Source: Tribonema minus (taxonomy: Eukaryota > Sar > Xanthophyceae > Tribonematales > Tribonemataceae). From it: DNA of 64,000 nt. The position numbers and the translations under genes were made by a program. The notes under the pieces were generated by a model, which did not search any database, was not told where the DNA came from, and saw only the letters and a program-made list of their open reading frames with translations. The DNA lies in the NCBI GenBank assembly GCA_017506865.1, contig JAFCMP010000516.1, forward strand, positions 1 through 64,000. The letters are read 5' to 3'. Positions 23,101 through 33,570 of this stretch are shown piece after piece. How positions within the stretch are numbered: position 1 is the stretch's first letter; every line of letters begins with the position of its first letter.

Positions 23101-26100
23101 CGCTTCGGAGTGTTGAGTGATGCTTGTGCTTCTGGAACTCATGCTCGTGCACATTCAGTTCACACAATGCAGGCAATGGCGACTCGCTTGAAGTACATGT
23201 TGCCTGTCCGCTCTGCTGAAGCGATGGCTCAGGCAGTGTGCCGTGACCATAGGCACTTCTCAAACTTACGCAGAGCTACCTTGTGTAGCTACACGATTCT
23301 TAGCAACGAGCACGTTGGTTATGCGCCGTTTTGCAGGACCATCGCCAATACTGCACCGCATACAGTACATCACCCAGTTACTTTGCTGATATTTTTTGTG
23401 TGTATGTCCTTTTCTCGGTCCCTGCGGCCATCTTAGAGCGACGACCAGCAGCTGCGTGGCCTCCCTGCCGCCATGTTACAGGACTGTCACAAAGACTGCG
23501 ATGCATACATTACCAAGTCGGTCGGACAATTATTTTCCTCACAAGTATCGCCACAACGACCGCAATGCGTGTACCTTGAAAGTACTACTTACCAAGTGGA
23601 TTCCGCATCCACATCCCTCACATCATCTCCTCTGCGCTTGCTCCTGCGCGTGCGTCAGAGCGATAACCGGCAGCTGCTGGGGCTTGCGGCCTTCCTGCCG
23701 CAGGCGCTGCTGGTGGTGGCCGCCGCGCTTGCGTACGCGCGCAAGAACCTGCCGCTCTGCCTGTTTCTGCAGACGGCAGTCTTTGTGACGTGCAACAAGG
23801 TTGGTGGAGCTTTGGCGACAATATATGTGCTTCAACAAAACAACATTGAAGTCACATTTTACGGGCTGTTGTGCGCACTGCTGTAACATGCCCCAGGTGC
23901 ATCCAATGGCAGACTTGGGCGTTTGAGTGGGTGAGATGTGATACGCCGGCGCTACTTAGACGTGGATGTCTTCTCTTCGCTTCTCCACAGCAGTGGCGCT
24001 GACACAGCTGAGTTCTGCAGCCACTGCGTGAGCAGGATTGGCACATTATTATTCCCGCTAGCCTTTTGCCGCTGACCGATGCGGGTCAAAATCTGCAGCC
24101 CTTCGTGACTGCCCCTCTTCTGGGGCCCATAAAACATGACGGAATCTGGATGATGTGATATCAGTATGGGTGCCTGCAGCAGCGATCAACTCGCCTTCAG
24201 ATCACAGCTGCCCTTGAGTGTGAACGTGTCCAATGCGCCTGGTTGTGTTTGGCGTGTCCTTTGCTTGCCAATGTCCAGCAGCGCAGCGGGCTGTGGATGG
24301 CACGGTACTTGAAGTGCGGACATAAATGCTCTTTCAACTCTATTTTTGCAGAACTCTGTCAATGTCCCACCAGGACGTGCCCAATGTGCACAAACAACAT
24401 ATCATTAAGCAGCACTGTGTGGGGGAGACGCACTCAACGGTGTGCTGCGGTGCCGCTGCCTCCGCGCGCAGGTTTGCACAGGGCAGTACTTCATCTGGTA
24501 CATGGCAGTGCTCCCCCTGCTGGCCCCCTCGCTGGGGCTGTTCGGACCGCGCGGTCCTGAGCAGGTGCGAGCCGTCACCCTCCCATACATACCGTATTGC
24601 GCACGCTGAGCTTGTGACAATGACTTGTTTGTGATGCTAGTAAACTGGGCACTACTCTGGACGTCGAATCTGCTAAGCGCTACCGTCAGATCCAGCTCAT
24701 AACATGGTCCACCGTCACTTGAGCCTGTGGGCTCTATGCGGCCAGCAACCGCTCTGAGCATCGCTGCATCTTAACAGGGTGCGGCAATGCAAAATGTGGG
24801 CGGCATGCTTGGATCACAATATCTTGTCGCTTCATTGGTAATCTGCAGAGAAGAGTTAATGAGGGGGCTCGTCATGGGCGTTTCTGTGCATCTGCGTTAA
24901 TTAAGCTCCTGATATTGACGCTTTGTCCAGGATGCTCCAACTTGAACCCCTCTCACGTGCTGCTACATGACACTGTTTGCAGTCTGCAGCTGCCCTCCCT
25001 GCTCCAGTGTGCTCACAAGACACCAAGCAGATGGCCTTGGGTGGTGGTTTAGGCTTCGGGGTCAGATGACGCACACCTGCAACTTTACAATGACCCAATC
25101 AACTGCATCGCGTGGCTCTTAAGCGCAGTTTTCTGAACACAAAATCCTTGCACGTGTGCAAATATGTATTGCATGATCAAGTACCAGGCCATGTCTGATC
25201 CATGCAACTGGTAGCCACGCCCCCACCATGGTGTCTCTTTGGTGACAGCAGGTTTGTGTTTTGTGCCCACGTGATGCTAATCAAACATGCTCTCAATGTT
25301 GCTGCCATGCTATCCGGCAAGACATCGGCCCTGCGCTGGCTGTGCGCTGCGGGCGTGGCCTGGGCAGTTGCGCTGGCAGCGTGGCTTCTTCAGGTGCGTT
25401 GCGTTTTGATGGCAATGATATCAGCTATGCTCAGGGCGAGTCCTGGTACCTCACTGCGGGTCTTGCAAGGCCTACTTGCGTTAGGGGTCCAAATGCGTCC
25501 ACCCCGCAGTCCTGTACTTCTATTACCACCCGTAACACTTATGACTAATTCCCTTGTTGCATGCCTGCTGTGTAAATCTTGAGGTATGTACTTCGTACTT
25601 CGCTTCAAAGCAGACTTAAAGTACACTCAGCACAAGCATGCTGTGAGTAACGTATCAGTCATTGTTTACGAGTGAATGCTGGCATCACTCCCTGCTCTTG
25701 CCAAGTCCCTCATGTTGCGTCCACCCCGCAATGCTGTATCACCACCTGTAGCACCATGTCACTAATTCCCTTGTTGCATGCCTGCTGCATAGTTCTTGAA
25801 GCACGTACTCTGTATTTTGCTCTTGAGAAGTAAACTCAAAGTCTACTCAGCATACGAATATGCTGTGAATGATGTTTCAGTCATTTTGCTTTTGGGTGCA
25901 TTGCTAGCATCACCCCCACGCCCCCTCGTGTTCTGTACGCTTCAGGGCATGCGCGTCGCCCAGCGCGCACCTGCAAGCCGCATACACGCGTCACTTTGCA
26001 GAGAAGAGCATCAGGCAATGCTGTTAAGAACGCACTGTCAGCGATATGATTGGCGCTCGACCTGACACAAGGCATATGGCCAAAGCGCATCTTCCGCCGC

Positions 26101-26758
26101 GCACGTGGTTTATGCTCACAAACTATATGTTATGTACCACTACGTAGGTTCGGGTTAATTTCGTGTCAGCGCTGAACTGCGCGCTCTTTGTGCGGACAGT
26201 ATGCAAGGAGGTGCGAGTGATTGCGCGTTACGTGGGCGCTGAGCTGCAAGCTCTGGAGGGCGTGTCACATGCATTGCTGTTTCGTACGTCCTGGCTGCAT
26301 GGGCATTGTCTCTCGCGCGCATTTGTGAGTGTGTGCAGGGGGGGGGGGGTCGGACCACAAGCGCCAAACGTAAAGGTTGTTGGTGCGTGCAATCTGTTGC
26401 TGGCTTAATGGGAAACATGTACGTAAACTTCGGTCCATGCTACCAAGGCTGATGATGCAGCAGCGTGTCAGGGCCCATATTGTTCCATTCACAAGTGGTG
26501 TCCTGGTCCCAATCCTCACCGGTGACTCTACTAACCCTCTGCATTCTCGGGTGGTTTGCCCCTTGCATCCAGGCCTACCGGCTGGAGTTCCTGGGGCACA
26601 ACACCTTCACCACGCTTTGGATGGCATCGGTCATGATGTTTCTGGCCAACATAGCGGTATTGGTGGGGGTGATCCACGCGTGCGCCGCCGCGCTGCCACC
26701 GGCAGCCTGCGATTCGCCGCGCGACGGCGGCGGCAGCTGCACCAAGAAGACCGTGTGA
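17161..26758 (+). CDS. PIGM: GPI mannosyltransferase 1 (PIG-M), first mannose of the GPI anchor
   Basis: ER-membrane enzyme that transfers the first mannose from dolichol-phosphate-mannose to the GPI precursor. Exons: 17161-17416, 18906-19130, 19778-19920, 21951-22184, 23659-23799, 24472-24564, 25322-25393, 26573-26758; 449 aa, close to the usual 420-450. Exon 1 carries the lumenal DxD motif in 'RYTDVDYDV' (Asp 47, Asp 49) and 'RSPYSRATYRYTPLLAWL'. Later landmarks: 'LWLFNPVAANVSTRGSCDS', 'GLAVHIRLYPVIYAPSF', 'RADNRHNFSMYFYWIYL', 'FLQTAVFVTCNK', 'CTGQYFIWYMAVLPLL' and 'AYRLEFLGHNTF'. Multiple hydrophobic segments fit a polytopic protein. Phases close at every junction. Exon 7 uses an AAG acceptor and is the least certain boundary. 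Its partner subunit PIG-X is not in the window. Confidence 0.96.
18598..18800 (+). repeat. Two ghost copies of the PIG-M exon 2 acceptor and start
   Basis: The true junction at 18905/18906 ('gtgctgagcgctgccgcag', then exon) recurs near 18608-18655 ('ccgagcgctgccgcgatg' followed by CTCCACCCGGACG) and near 18764-18790. The nearer copy keeps a CAG acceptor; the farther one has lost it. Each unit begins with a similar 'tcatcacacacac' stretch. Confidence 0.8.
19640..19745 (+). repeat. Ghost copy of the PIG-M exon 3 acceptor and start
   Basis: 'tgacgtgccccctgcgcag' plus about 50 bp of exon-like sequence repeats the true junction at 19777/19778. 'cccatcgcggagcgtcaccg' is identical in both. Spacing is about 94 bp. 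The copy has an intact acceptor. Confidence 0.85.
19921..21240 (+). repeat. Long decayed tandem array in PIG-M intron 3
   Basis: Directly after exon 3 the exon end plus donor ('ctggcgccgcgagcg', 'gtgaggcaacggcagtaag') is copied near 20048 and 20150. A second family follows to 21240: units with 'gagcgctg' or 'gagcgttg', an 'agggc(g)tggcc' core and 'tggcagcag(t)aag' ends. About 8-10 very diverged units can be seen. No open exon is supported. Confidence 0.65.
21380..21790 (+). repeat. Two ghost copies of the PIG-M exon 4 acceptor and start
   Basis: The copy at about 21727-21775 has an intact 'ccccacgcag' acceptor followed by 'tcgcccatcaaagcacgcgc', matching the true exon at 21951. A more decayed copy starts near 21385. 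Both continue with 'gatgtactc(a/g)cagccggtgcc'. Confidence 0.8.
22240..22650 (+). repeat. Three copies of the PIG-M exon 4 end, decaying with distance
   Basis: The exon end and donor at 22184 are repeated ending near 22319 (nearly identical, donor intact), near 22455 and near 22625. Each is clearly worse than the last. Spacing is about 135 bp, and short TAGGG-type sequence lies between units. Confidence 0.9.
23428..23480 (+). repeat. Ghost copy of the PIG-M exon 5 start
   Basis: 'agcgacgaccagcagctgcg' and the following CCTCCCTGCCGCC repeat the true exon start at 23659 ('agcgataaccggcagctgct'). A TAG precedes it. It lies about 223 bp upstream of the true acceptor. Confidence 0.75.
25494..25892. 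repeat. Tandem duplication of about 220 bp in PIG-M intron 7
   Basis: 25494-25665 and 25715-25892 share 'tgcgtccaccccgca', 'aattcccttgttgcatgcct' and 'cagtcatt' in order. Unlike most arrays here it copies no recognisable exon. Intron 7 (25394-26572) otherwise holds nothing recognisable. Confidence 0.75.
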
Positions 26759-28107
26759 CACCTTTTGTGCACATGGCGTCGGCGATACTGCAGTATGTGT
26801 AAGCCAGGTTTTCGCAGGTGTACTGATCTTTTAGAGGGACAGCAGAGGAACTAGATGCTGGACTTGGCGGCTAAAAGTTGGCAGGATGTACATGATATGC
26901 GGATGTGAACAGGTCTACATGGCCAATGTAGTGACCAGGGTTGCCGACGCCCTGCTACGTAGAGATTTCTCATGTGCTTGCACTTCATAGCCACCCTCTA
27001 GAGCTCCTGAGGCACGCGCGGTGTTTTTGATTTTGCATCAACTTCATTTCAGCCATGTGGCCCCTACATGCTATCGCATATATGAAAAAAGACATGTTGT
27101 CAGAGAACACGTGCTTACTATGGCGACCGTGGCTGCCATGCCACCAAATGCATGTTGCCCTCAGTTACAGAGGGTTGTTTGTTAGCGGTCCACGTTCAAG
27201 TGTTTTTTGTCCCTGGACCGGTTGTGTCATAGGCAGTCATCGGATGTGACATGGCATTTGACTGCACCCACGAATATGTGCTGGGCATTTGTACAAATTA
27301 TGATCGCAGGCTACCTTCAGGTGCTCACCACTGTCATGCTCACATGGTCATGTTGTGTCGTGTTGCTTGCTTGTCGATATTGTAGCCTCGCTTGCACGTT
27401 TATTGCTACTGAATTTCAATGTTGAATGCGCCATTACATGTCCACTCCAATTCGCAGCAAACAGTTGGTGTGGCGCTTGCACCTCACCTGTATTATCAGA
27501 GCTTCACATGTTTCCAACTTCAACAACTCACAGCAGGCCCTTTCGTCTAGAACCCATGATCCGCGCTCGTGCACGTTATGCACAATACCTCTAAACGAAG
27601 AAGAACATGGAGTGTACCGCCACCTTGCCTTCACGCATGCCACATCAAGGTCAAATCAGGTGCAATCTAATCTGTAACTGTACAAGGAAGTAAACATCTC
27701 GTGCTGCTGTGACGTACATGAACAAGCACTACGTTAGCATCCGACAAGATGCATGCTGTACATCTTCAGGAAAAAAAGGGCATTGAGATTGGTATGCACA
27801 CGCATGCAAATGAGCACAAGGTGCTGCCTTGCTGATGTAAGTGTAGCTAGCGCAAGTGTTGGCGTACTGTTTGACCGTGCGGGCTGGGTGCTCTTGAGTA
27901 GAGGCAGCAGGAAGGGACATTGAGCCTTTATGATGCACACAATGTGTGAAACCATATGTCCGCAAAAGACACAAATCATTGTGACAAATGACAAACAATC
28001 TGTTGATGAATTGCCCATGGGAATGTGGCGTGATGCATTGTGTTTTGACAACATCGTTCTCAACAGAGTCCATGCAGGTGGTTGCGTGATGAAGTTGGCA
28101 GATAAAA
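26759..28107. other. Intergenic region between PIG-M and the BTB gene
   Basis: Both flanking genes end here (convergent), so it should hold two 3' UTRs. No coding frame, RNA gene or repeat array is evident. Short open frames lack any recognisable family. Confidence 0.6.
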
Positions 28108-29831
28108 TCATCGCAGCTGTATAATGACTTCAATGCTGATGTCGCCGGACTTGTTTGCCCACTTTTCGAGACTGTCTGTGCGCCCGTCTTTGAGCTCGAT
28201 GTCAAAGAAGTTGGAAAAAACTTGAAAACCGCTGTGAAGTTCTTCGCATCGCACAAGCTTGTCTGTGGCAGCCCTTCCGTTGCACAGAAACTGGACACAT
28301 GCGCACATGTAGTCACCGATGTCACCATTGGCCGTGCTCACAATGACATCAACGCTACAAACGCCAGGGTTGGTAAAGCACAGCGCAAAGTCAGCATTCC
28401 ACCAGTATCCTCCATAATACCTTGGAGTTGGACGCTGGTCCCTAATGATCCCGCCTTTTGGTTCAATACGGGACATACGTGCCTGTATTGCGCTGAGAGA
28501 CACTGTGGCCTTGACCTTGGCAGCCGAGATGCACGATGCACGCCGCAACCCGTCGCTGGTGTCGAGCAGCACCTGCGGAACTTCATCAAACAGCTCGAGT
28601 GATGTCCATGTGGTCGGCGCTATGGACTGCCACAGCAACGCAAGCATACGCGGCGTCCACTGCGGAAAATACTGCGCAACTGTCGCAATGAACCCTGCAG
28701 GGTGCAGCTGCCTGAGCCGAATGCAGCCGGCCACTGCATCGGGCACGGTCTCTAGCCCCTGTTGTTCTGACCAGTACACGGCTGTCGCGGCCACTGTGCT
28801 CTCTGCCGCAACGGCGAGCCTATCATCGCTCAGCAACGCTATAAGCGCTGCCTCCGGCAGCGCCATCAGCTTACCGCGCCACCAAGTTATGTTCATGGCC
28901 AGGTCCAGGTCCCCCAGCTGCTCCCGGAACCGGTCCAGCGCACGCTCCTGAAGCCGTTCGCAGACGCCGTATGGCGCGCTGACCATGCTCAAGGCATCGT
29001 CACAGGTCAGGCTGGCCTGCTGATTGAGCCATTGGGTCGCTGCAAGGAGCACATTCTCGATCGCGTAGGCGTCCGCTAGCCGTGCGAGACTGAGGGCGCG
29101 AGGAACGGTCATGTCTCCCGCTGGCAGCTTCCCGTGGTACATGCACCACATGACGTCCGCAAAAGTCGCGGCGTCCGCAGCGTCGTCGACCTCGATGCTG
29201 ATGCGCACGGGCCTTTCAGGCCCTGTCCAGTTGCAGGTGACAGCAAGATTCGTACGGACGGCTGGGCAAGCAGACAAGACTTTTTGTCAAGGAGTTGGCA
29301 ATGCATTCAGCACTGTGCTCAGGGGGGGGGAAGGCAGATGTGTTACGCAAGGCCGGGTTAGCTAAGCGTCAGATCCTCATTGAGCTGAGCATGTCGCTGG
29401 CGCGGGAGTTGGCGGAGCGCGTCATGGCGTACACACACGGAGCGCGAATGCTGTGCTGTGTTGCAGCGCCGGTATCCAAGCTCCTAGGACCCAGCGCAGA
29501 CTAGGCTGCTGCGTTGACGCAAGCTTTTCGATTGCATAGGCAACCCGGCCTCCCTTGGGCCTTTATGAATACAAGTCCATACGTCCAGTTGCAGAGCCTA
29601 GTTTGTAAAACGACACTGCGCCTGATCAGGACAAACGGAGTGCAGCTTCAGCTCGATTTGCCCCTCGCAAGCCTGCGCGATGCGGCGTTCCGTCTGCCCG
29701 TCGGTAGCTTGCCTAGCGCAGCCGTTCAAGGACTGGCCGCCCTGCATTGACGCAGCAACACTGATGGTCAACAGCACATCAGAAAACGTGCCGACGTCCC
29801 ACAATCGTTCCGCATTGCCTCCTTCCGCCAT
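28108..29831 (-). CDS. BTB/BACK-type protein, paralogue 1
   Basis: Exons 29633-29831 and 28108-29279; 456 aa with TGA at 28108-28110. The N-terminus 'WDVGTFSDVLLTISVA', then an insert of about 40 residues, then 'IELKLHSVF' and 'VMWCMYHGKLP' fits a diverged BTB fold, normally an adaptor that dimerises and can bind cullin-3. The central helical part ('ALIALLSDDRLAVAAES') resembles a BACK region. The C-terminal 150 residues are unrecognised and may be a beta-sandwich. The junction (donor GTCCTG, acceptor AAAAAG) is supported by alignment to the neighbour: 'KLHSVFLSACPAV' against 'KLHAAVLIAHSTV'. The intron carries an oligo-C tract near its 3' end. The BTB assignment is by pattern, not by search. 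Confidence 0.72.
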
Positions 29832-30328
29832 TTTGCTGGTGTTGCCTGGGTGCGGCTGGTTTCTTGCAAGGCAGGCCCTGCTGGCTCGATGAGCGCGGTG
29901 CTGCACTATCACGTCACGTCATCACATCACGGTCTTTCCCATGTACAAGGTCAAGAGTTGTCACCGTTCCGGGAGCGGGAATTGGGATTGAAGTGACTTC
30001 AAATGAGTCAACGACAACCATGGCGCCCGCAACTCCCTACCGAGCTCCACATCGTGTAAGGAGCGAAATTAGGAGATAGGAGCGAGTGCCGTCACTCACC
30101 GTTCCTGAACAACCTTCGTCAAGTTCAACTTCAACCAGTAATTTTTTTATGTGTGATGTGCGACGCGATGCGAATGTGTGTTGTATGATTCGATAGGATG
30201 TCAATGCATGTCTTGATGTGTAAGCAGCAGCACCATGTGCTGCAGCTGCACTGTGGTACTGGAATAGCAAGCCAGCAGCAAAACTGGTGAAGGATGGCCG
30301 TCAAGGTCAACTGCACTCACGCAGAGGC
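29832..30328. promoter_or_regulatory. Divergent intergenic region between the two BTB-type genes
   Basis: About 500 bp between the start of paralogue 1 and the first recognisable coding of paralogue 2. It probably holds both promoters and perhaps a first exon of paralogue 2 (an acceptor-like 'actcacgcag' ends at 30328). No known motif is obvious. Confidence 0.5.
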
Positions 30329-31744
30329 ACCAGCGCTAGACCGCCTGTGGGAGCGCTCTCTTTTCTGATGTCGTTATGACTCTTTGTACTGCCTCCACCA
30401 TACAACACACGCACGACGGGCGCAGTCACGCTGATGTAGGCAGCAATGGACAACCCGGTGCGGAAGAGAGCGATGAGGGCTGCGACGAGCAAAACGGAAC
30501 GACCCGACGCAAGAAGCAGCTGAAGCTCCACGCCGCTGTCCTCATTGCACACAGCACCGTACTGCAGGCAAAATTGAGCCTTACCACAGGCATGGGAAGG
30601 CCCGTGCGCATCGGCATCGAGCTCGAGGACGAAGCTCAAGTGGCAGCATTCGAAGACGTCATGTGGGCTATGTATCACAGCAAGCTACCCACGCAAGGCA
30701 TGACGGTGCAACGGGCCCTCCTCATCGCACCTCTAGCAGACGCCTGCGCTATTTCAAACGTTGTTGCGGCAGCTGCTTGCTGGCTAGATGCACAGTCCGC
30801 CGTGGCCTGGGACGATGCGGCGCGCATTTTCCAAGCCCCTTCCAGCGTTCTCCAGAATGCAGCTAAAAGGCATTGTTGCAGCCATGCTGGAGAAAGCGGG
30901 AGACCTGGAAGTTGCCATGAACGACGACAAGCTCCGAGAGCAGCTGGCGCTGCTGCCGGAATCAGCACTTGTCGCACTGCTCAGCGACGACCGACTCGCA
31001 GTCGCGGCGGAGAGTACAGTTGTCGCGGTCGCGCTGCAGTGGGCGAAGCAGCGGGGCCAGCCGACAGTACCCGATGCGATCGCCAACTGCATCCGGCTCA
31101 AGCACCTCGAGCCCGGTTTTGCCGCGGGCATAGCGCACTTCTTCCCTCAGTGGACGCAGCGAGTTCTTTCTCTCGTGTTCGCAGGCAGGAGCTCACCGGC
31201 GGCGTGGCAGAGCGTAAGAGGTATGTACAACGCGCCGCGGCTGCTCGGAGACGCGAACGAGCGCGCACGGCCCGGGTCAGCCGTCGTTGCTGCCAACTTC
31301 AAGTGCGTGCTGCTGCTGCGCGACCTCGCTGCGGTCTTCGAGCACAGCATACGTCACCGCTCGTTTGATATGCGTCACGCACTGGAGGGAGGCGCTCACT
31401 ACGGCGGCTTCGTGTGGCTCGCGTTTGTGGCGGTGCACCCAGCGGCTGGCACCAGTGCTCAGGCGGGGTCGTTCACCGTCGCCGTAGGCGTTGCGCAGGA
31501 GGTCTACGGCGCGCCCAAGTGCGTCGGCGGTTACATCGATTTAGCAATTACTGTCACATGCGCGGGCAATGGCAATTGCGATGCCCTCTGCGAGCACACT
31601 CGGGGTGGCATGAGCGTCGGTGATGCGTTTGCCGTGACCGGTTTCTTTGGCTTCAGTTTACACGCGTGGGATAGCAAACAGTTTGCCAGGTGGGCGGATG
31701 GCGCCGGCAACCTCAACTTTGAGGTTGAGGTGGAGATGCAGTAG
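30329..31744 (+). pseudogene. BTB/BACK-type protein, paralogue 2, with two frame lesions
   Basis: Similar along its length to paralogue 1: 'LDRLWERS', 'FSDVVMTLCTAST', 'QLKLHAAVLIAHSTV', 'FEDVMWAMYHSKLP', 'ALVALLSDDRLAVAAES', and C-terminal 'WADGAGNLNFEVEVEMQ', stop 31742-31744. Two frame breaks appear. Near 30356-30362 a 2-nt loss relative to paralogue 1 sits between the Trp-Glu-Arg and Phe-Ser-Asp codons. At 30850-30853 one extra C separates 'QAPSSVL' from 'RMQLKGIVAAMLEKAG'. After the second break about 300 codons are fully open. This is either a recent pseudogene or a working gene with assembly indels. The true start codon is not identified. Confidence 0.65.
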
Positions 31745-33463
31745 TTGTGTAGGTGGTTCCGCACCGGGTCCATGCATACAATGCACACAACAGCATTTTC
31801 GCACAAGTTGGTCCGGTCTCGGTGTCATGCTCTGCCTTGTTCCATCGCGCGCGTGTTGTTGTTCGCTTGCCCGACGCGCATGCAGGCCATGTATTCAGAT
31901 GAGCTTGTGTCACATGTTCAATTGAGTGAACATCGTCTGTATACAGTTTACTACTGCGCTGCTGCTCTATTGCGAATGCACCGTTGCAAGCAGTCAGCTG
32001 AAACAGCAGGCGTGCAGTACTGGTAGCACGACCACACGGGAAAACAGCTGCAAGCATCAAATGACAGCACAAATATCGAGGCGCGAACTTCTTAGGCTGA
32101 TTTTTGTTTCATTGCGTCAAAAAAACTGAAAACTGCCAGATCGGAAAATGACTGGTTCCCTCCCACTGCCATCTCCGCCAGCGCCCAGTGCATTCCCTGG
32201 GGGCAATGCGCATTGCGCCTGCAGAATGACAGTTGACACACACCACCCAGACCCGACCTCTCGATCCCTCGCGAAACTGGGGTCGCTACATACTGTTGCG
32301 CTTGCATCATGGCTGCCTGCGGGGCACGCCAGCTATGGCTCGCTATGTGGCCGTTCTTCAACACCACTCGTGCGCATATCAGCACTCCAAATGGGGAGGA
32401 TGCAGCTAGCTGTGCGCCGCCCCCGCAGCGCACAAGTGAGCAGCGCGCAGCGCGCATGCATCCGTTCTTGTTGGCAGCGGGTGTGCCAGCAGCAGCCATT
32501 ATGATACACACCTACTTTACGATACACACCTACTGTCTCCATGAGCAAGTAGCAGTACGCACACACAGGACTCGCTGACAAACAATGTCATCCCCATCCC
32601 CCCCAAACCCTGCCGGCCCCCCCTGGCCCCCTCTTGTACCTCCCTGACCATTGGTCTTCGATGCTGTGCACCGTTGCAAAGCGCGGCGTCAGCGCATGCT
32701 GCGCCTCGGATCTGAGCTGTGGTTTCTGTGGCAGCTGATCACGGGTTCTTGACAGAGTTGGGCGCCACCTGCGCCAGCGTGCGAGGAGCAGGCAATGCTC
32801 AGAACACTGCATCATGCGTTGTTGTACTTTGAGGCCCGGTTTAACCAAATTTGAAGGCCTCGTTTCTGAGTCAGCTTGCGCAGTTGTGGAAACGAATCAA
32901 GAGATCGTAGAGCTCTAGGTGACAAAGGATGGTTAGCCGCAAGTGCCTTCCAACCCGACACGACCTTGGCCCAAGCTCCTCGCTTGCTTCCTGCTCGCGG
33001 GCGTCGCGCACACCTTTTGTCCAATCAGCAGCCCCTAATCGCAACTACAGTTTTGTACACTTTTAAGGTAAACAATTCAACTCGCGTTTTGTCGCCCTCG
33101 TCTGTTTTCAGTATGTGAGCGCAGGCGACCGGACACGTCACCACGACAAAGGCGCGGCTTTGTCGTTTTCGGTCCCTCATGTTCGCTAGAAGGTTTGGTA
33201 AAAATTGATACTACAGGCGCCACAGCATTTCCACACGCCAGGTGTGGGTGCTCAATGTGCTGAATAAATTCAAACGCCAATGGTCTGCGAGTATGCAGCG
33301 ACGCTGGACGCAGCTGCCTGTGCTCTTTTTAACTGCTTCTGCCCACAATCAACCGCTCAAGCTCAGCCTAGAGACGCGGCCACCACACACTCCTAGACAA
33401 GGCTTGCTGCAGCGCCACCGCAACTTTCCTTCAACAGCGCCTCTGTCCTATTCAGGCACCTAC
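31745..33463. other. Region between paralogue 2 and the last seen hydrolase exon
   Basis: It should contain the final exon and 3' UTR of the hydrolase gene, because the exon at 33571 ends in a donor, not a stop. I could not identify that exon. No other gene is supported. A short tandem repeat 'acgatacacacctac' lies near 32505-32535. Confidence 0.55.
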
Positions 33464-33570
33464 CATGCAGCTGAAGACGGTGTTGATTTGTGCGTGCGCT
33501 TTCGTCCTATTTGGGTACCTACCATGAAGCTGAAGACATTGTTGAACTTGTGTGAGACTTGGGCACCTAC
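33464..33570 (-). repeat. Two extra copies of the last hydrolase exon end, with donors
   Basis: The exon end at 33571 is repeated ending at 33523 and 33464, 48 and 59 bp further on. All three keep 'CATG' followed by an exact 'gtaggt' donor. The first extension is in frame and open (16 codons, repeating the 'HKFNNVFSFM' end). Confidence 0.85.
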
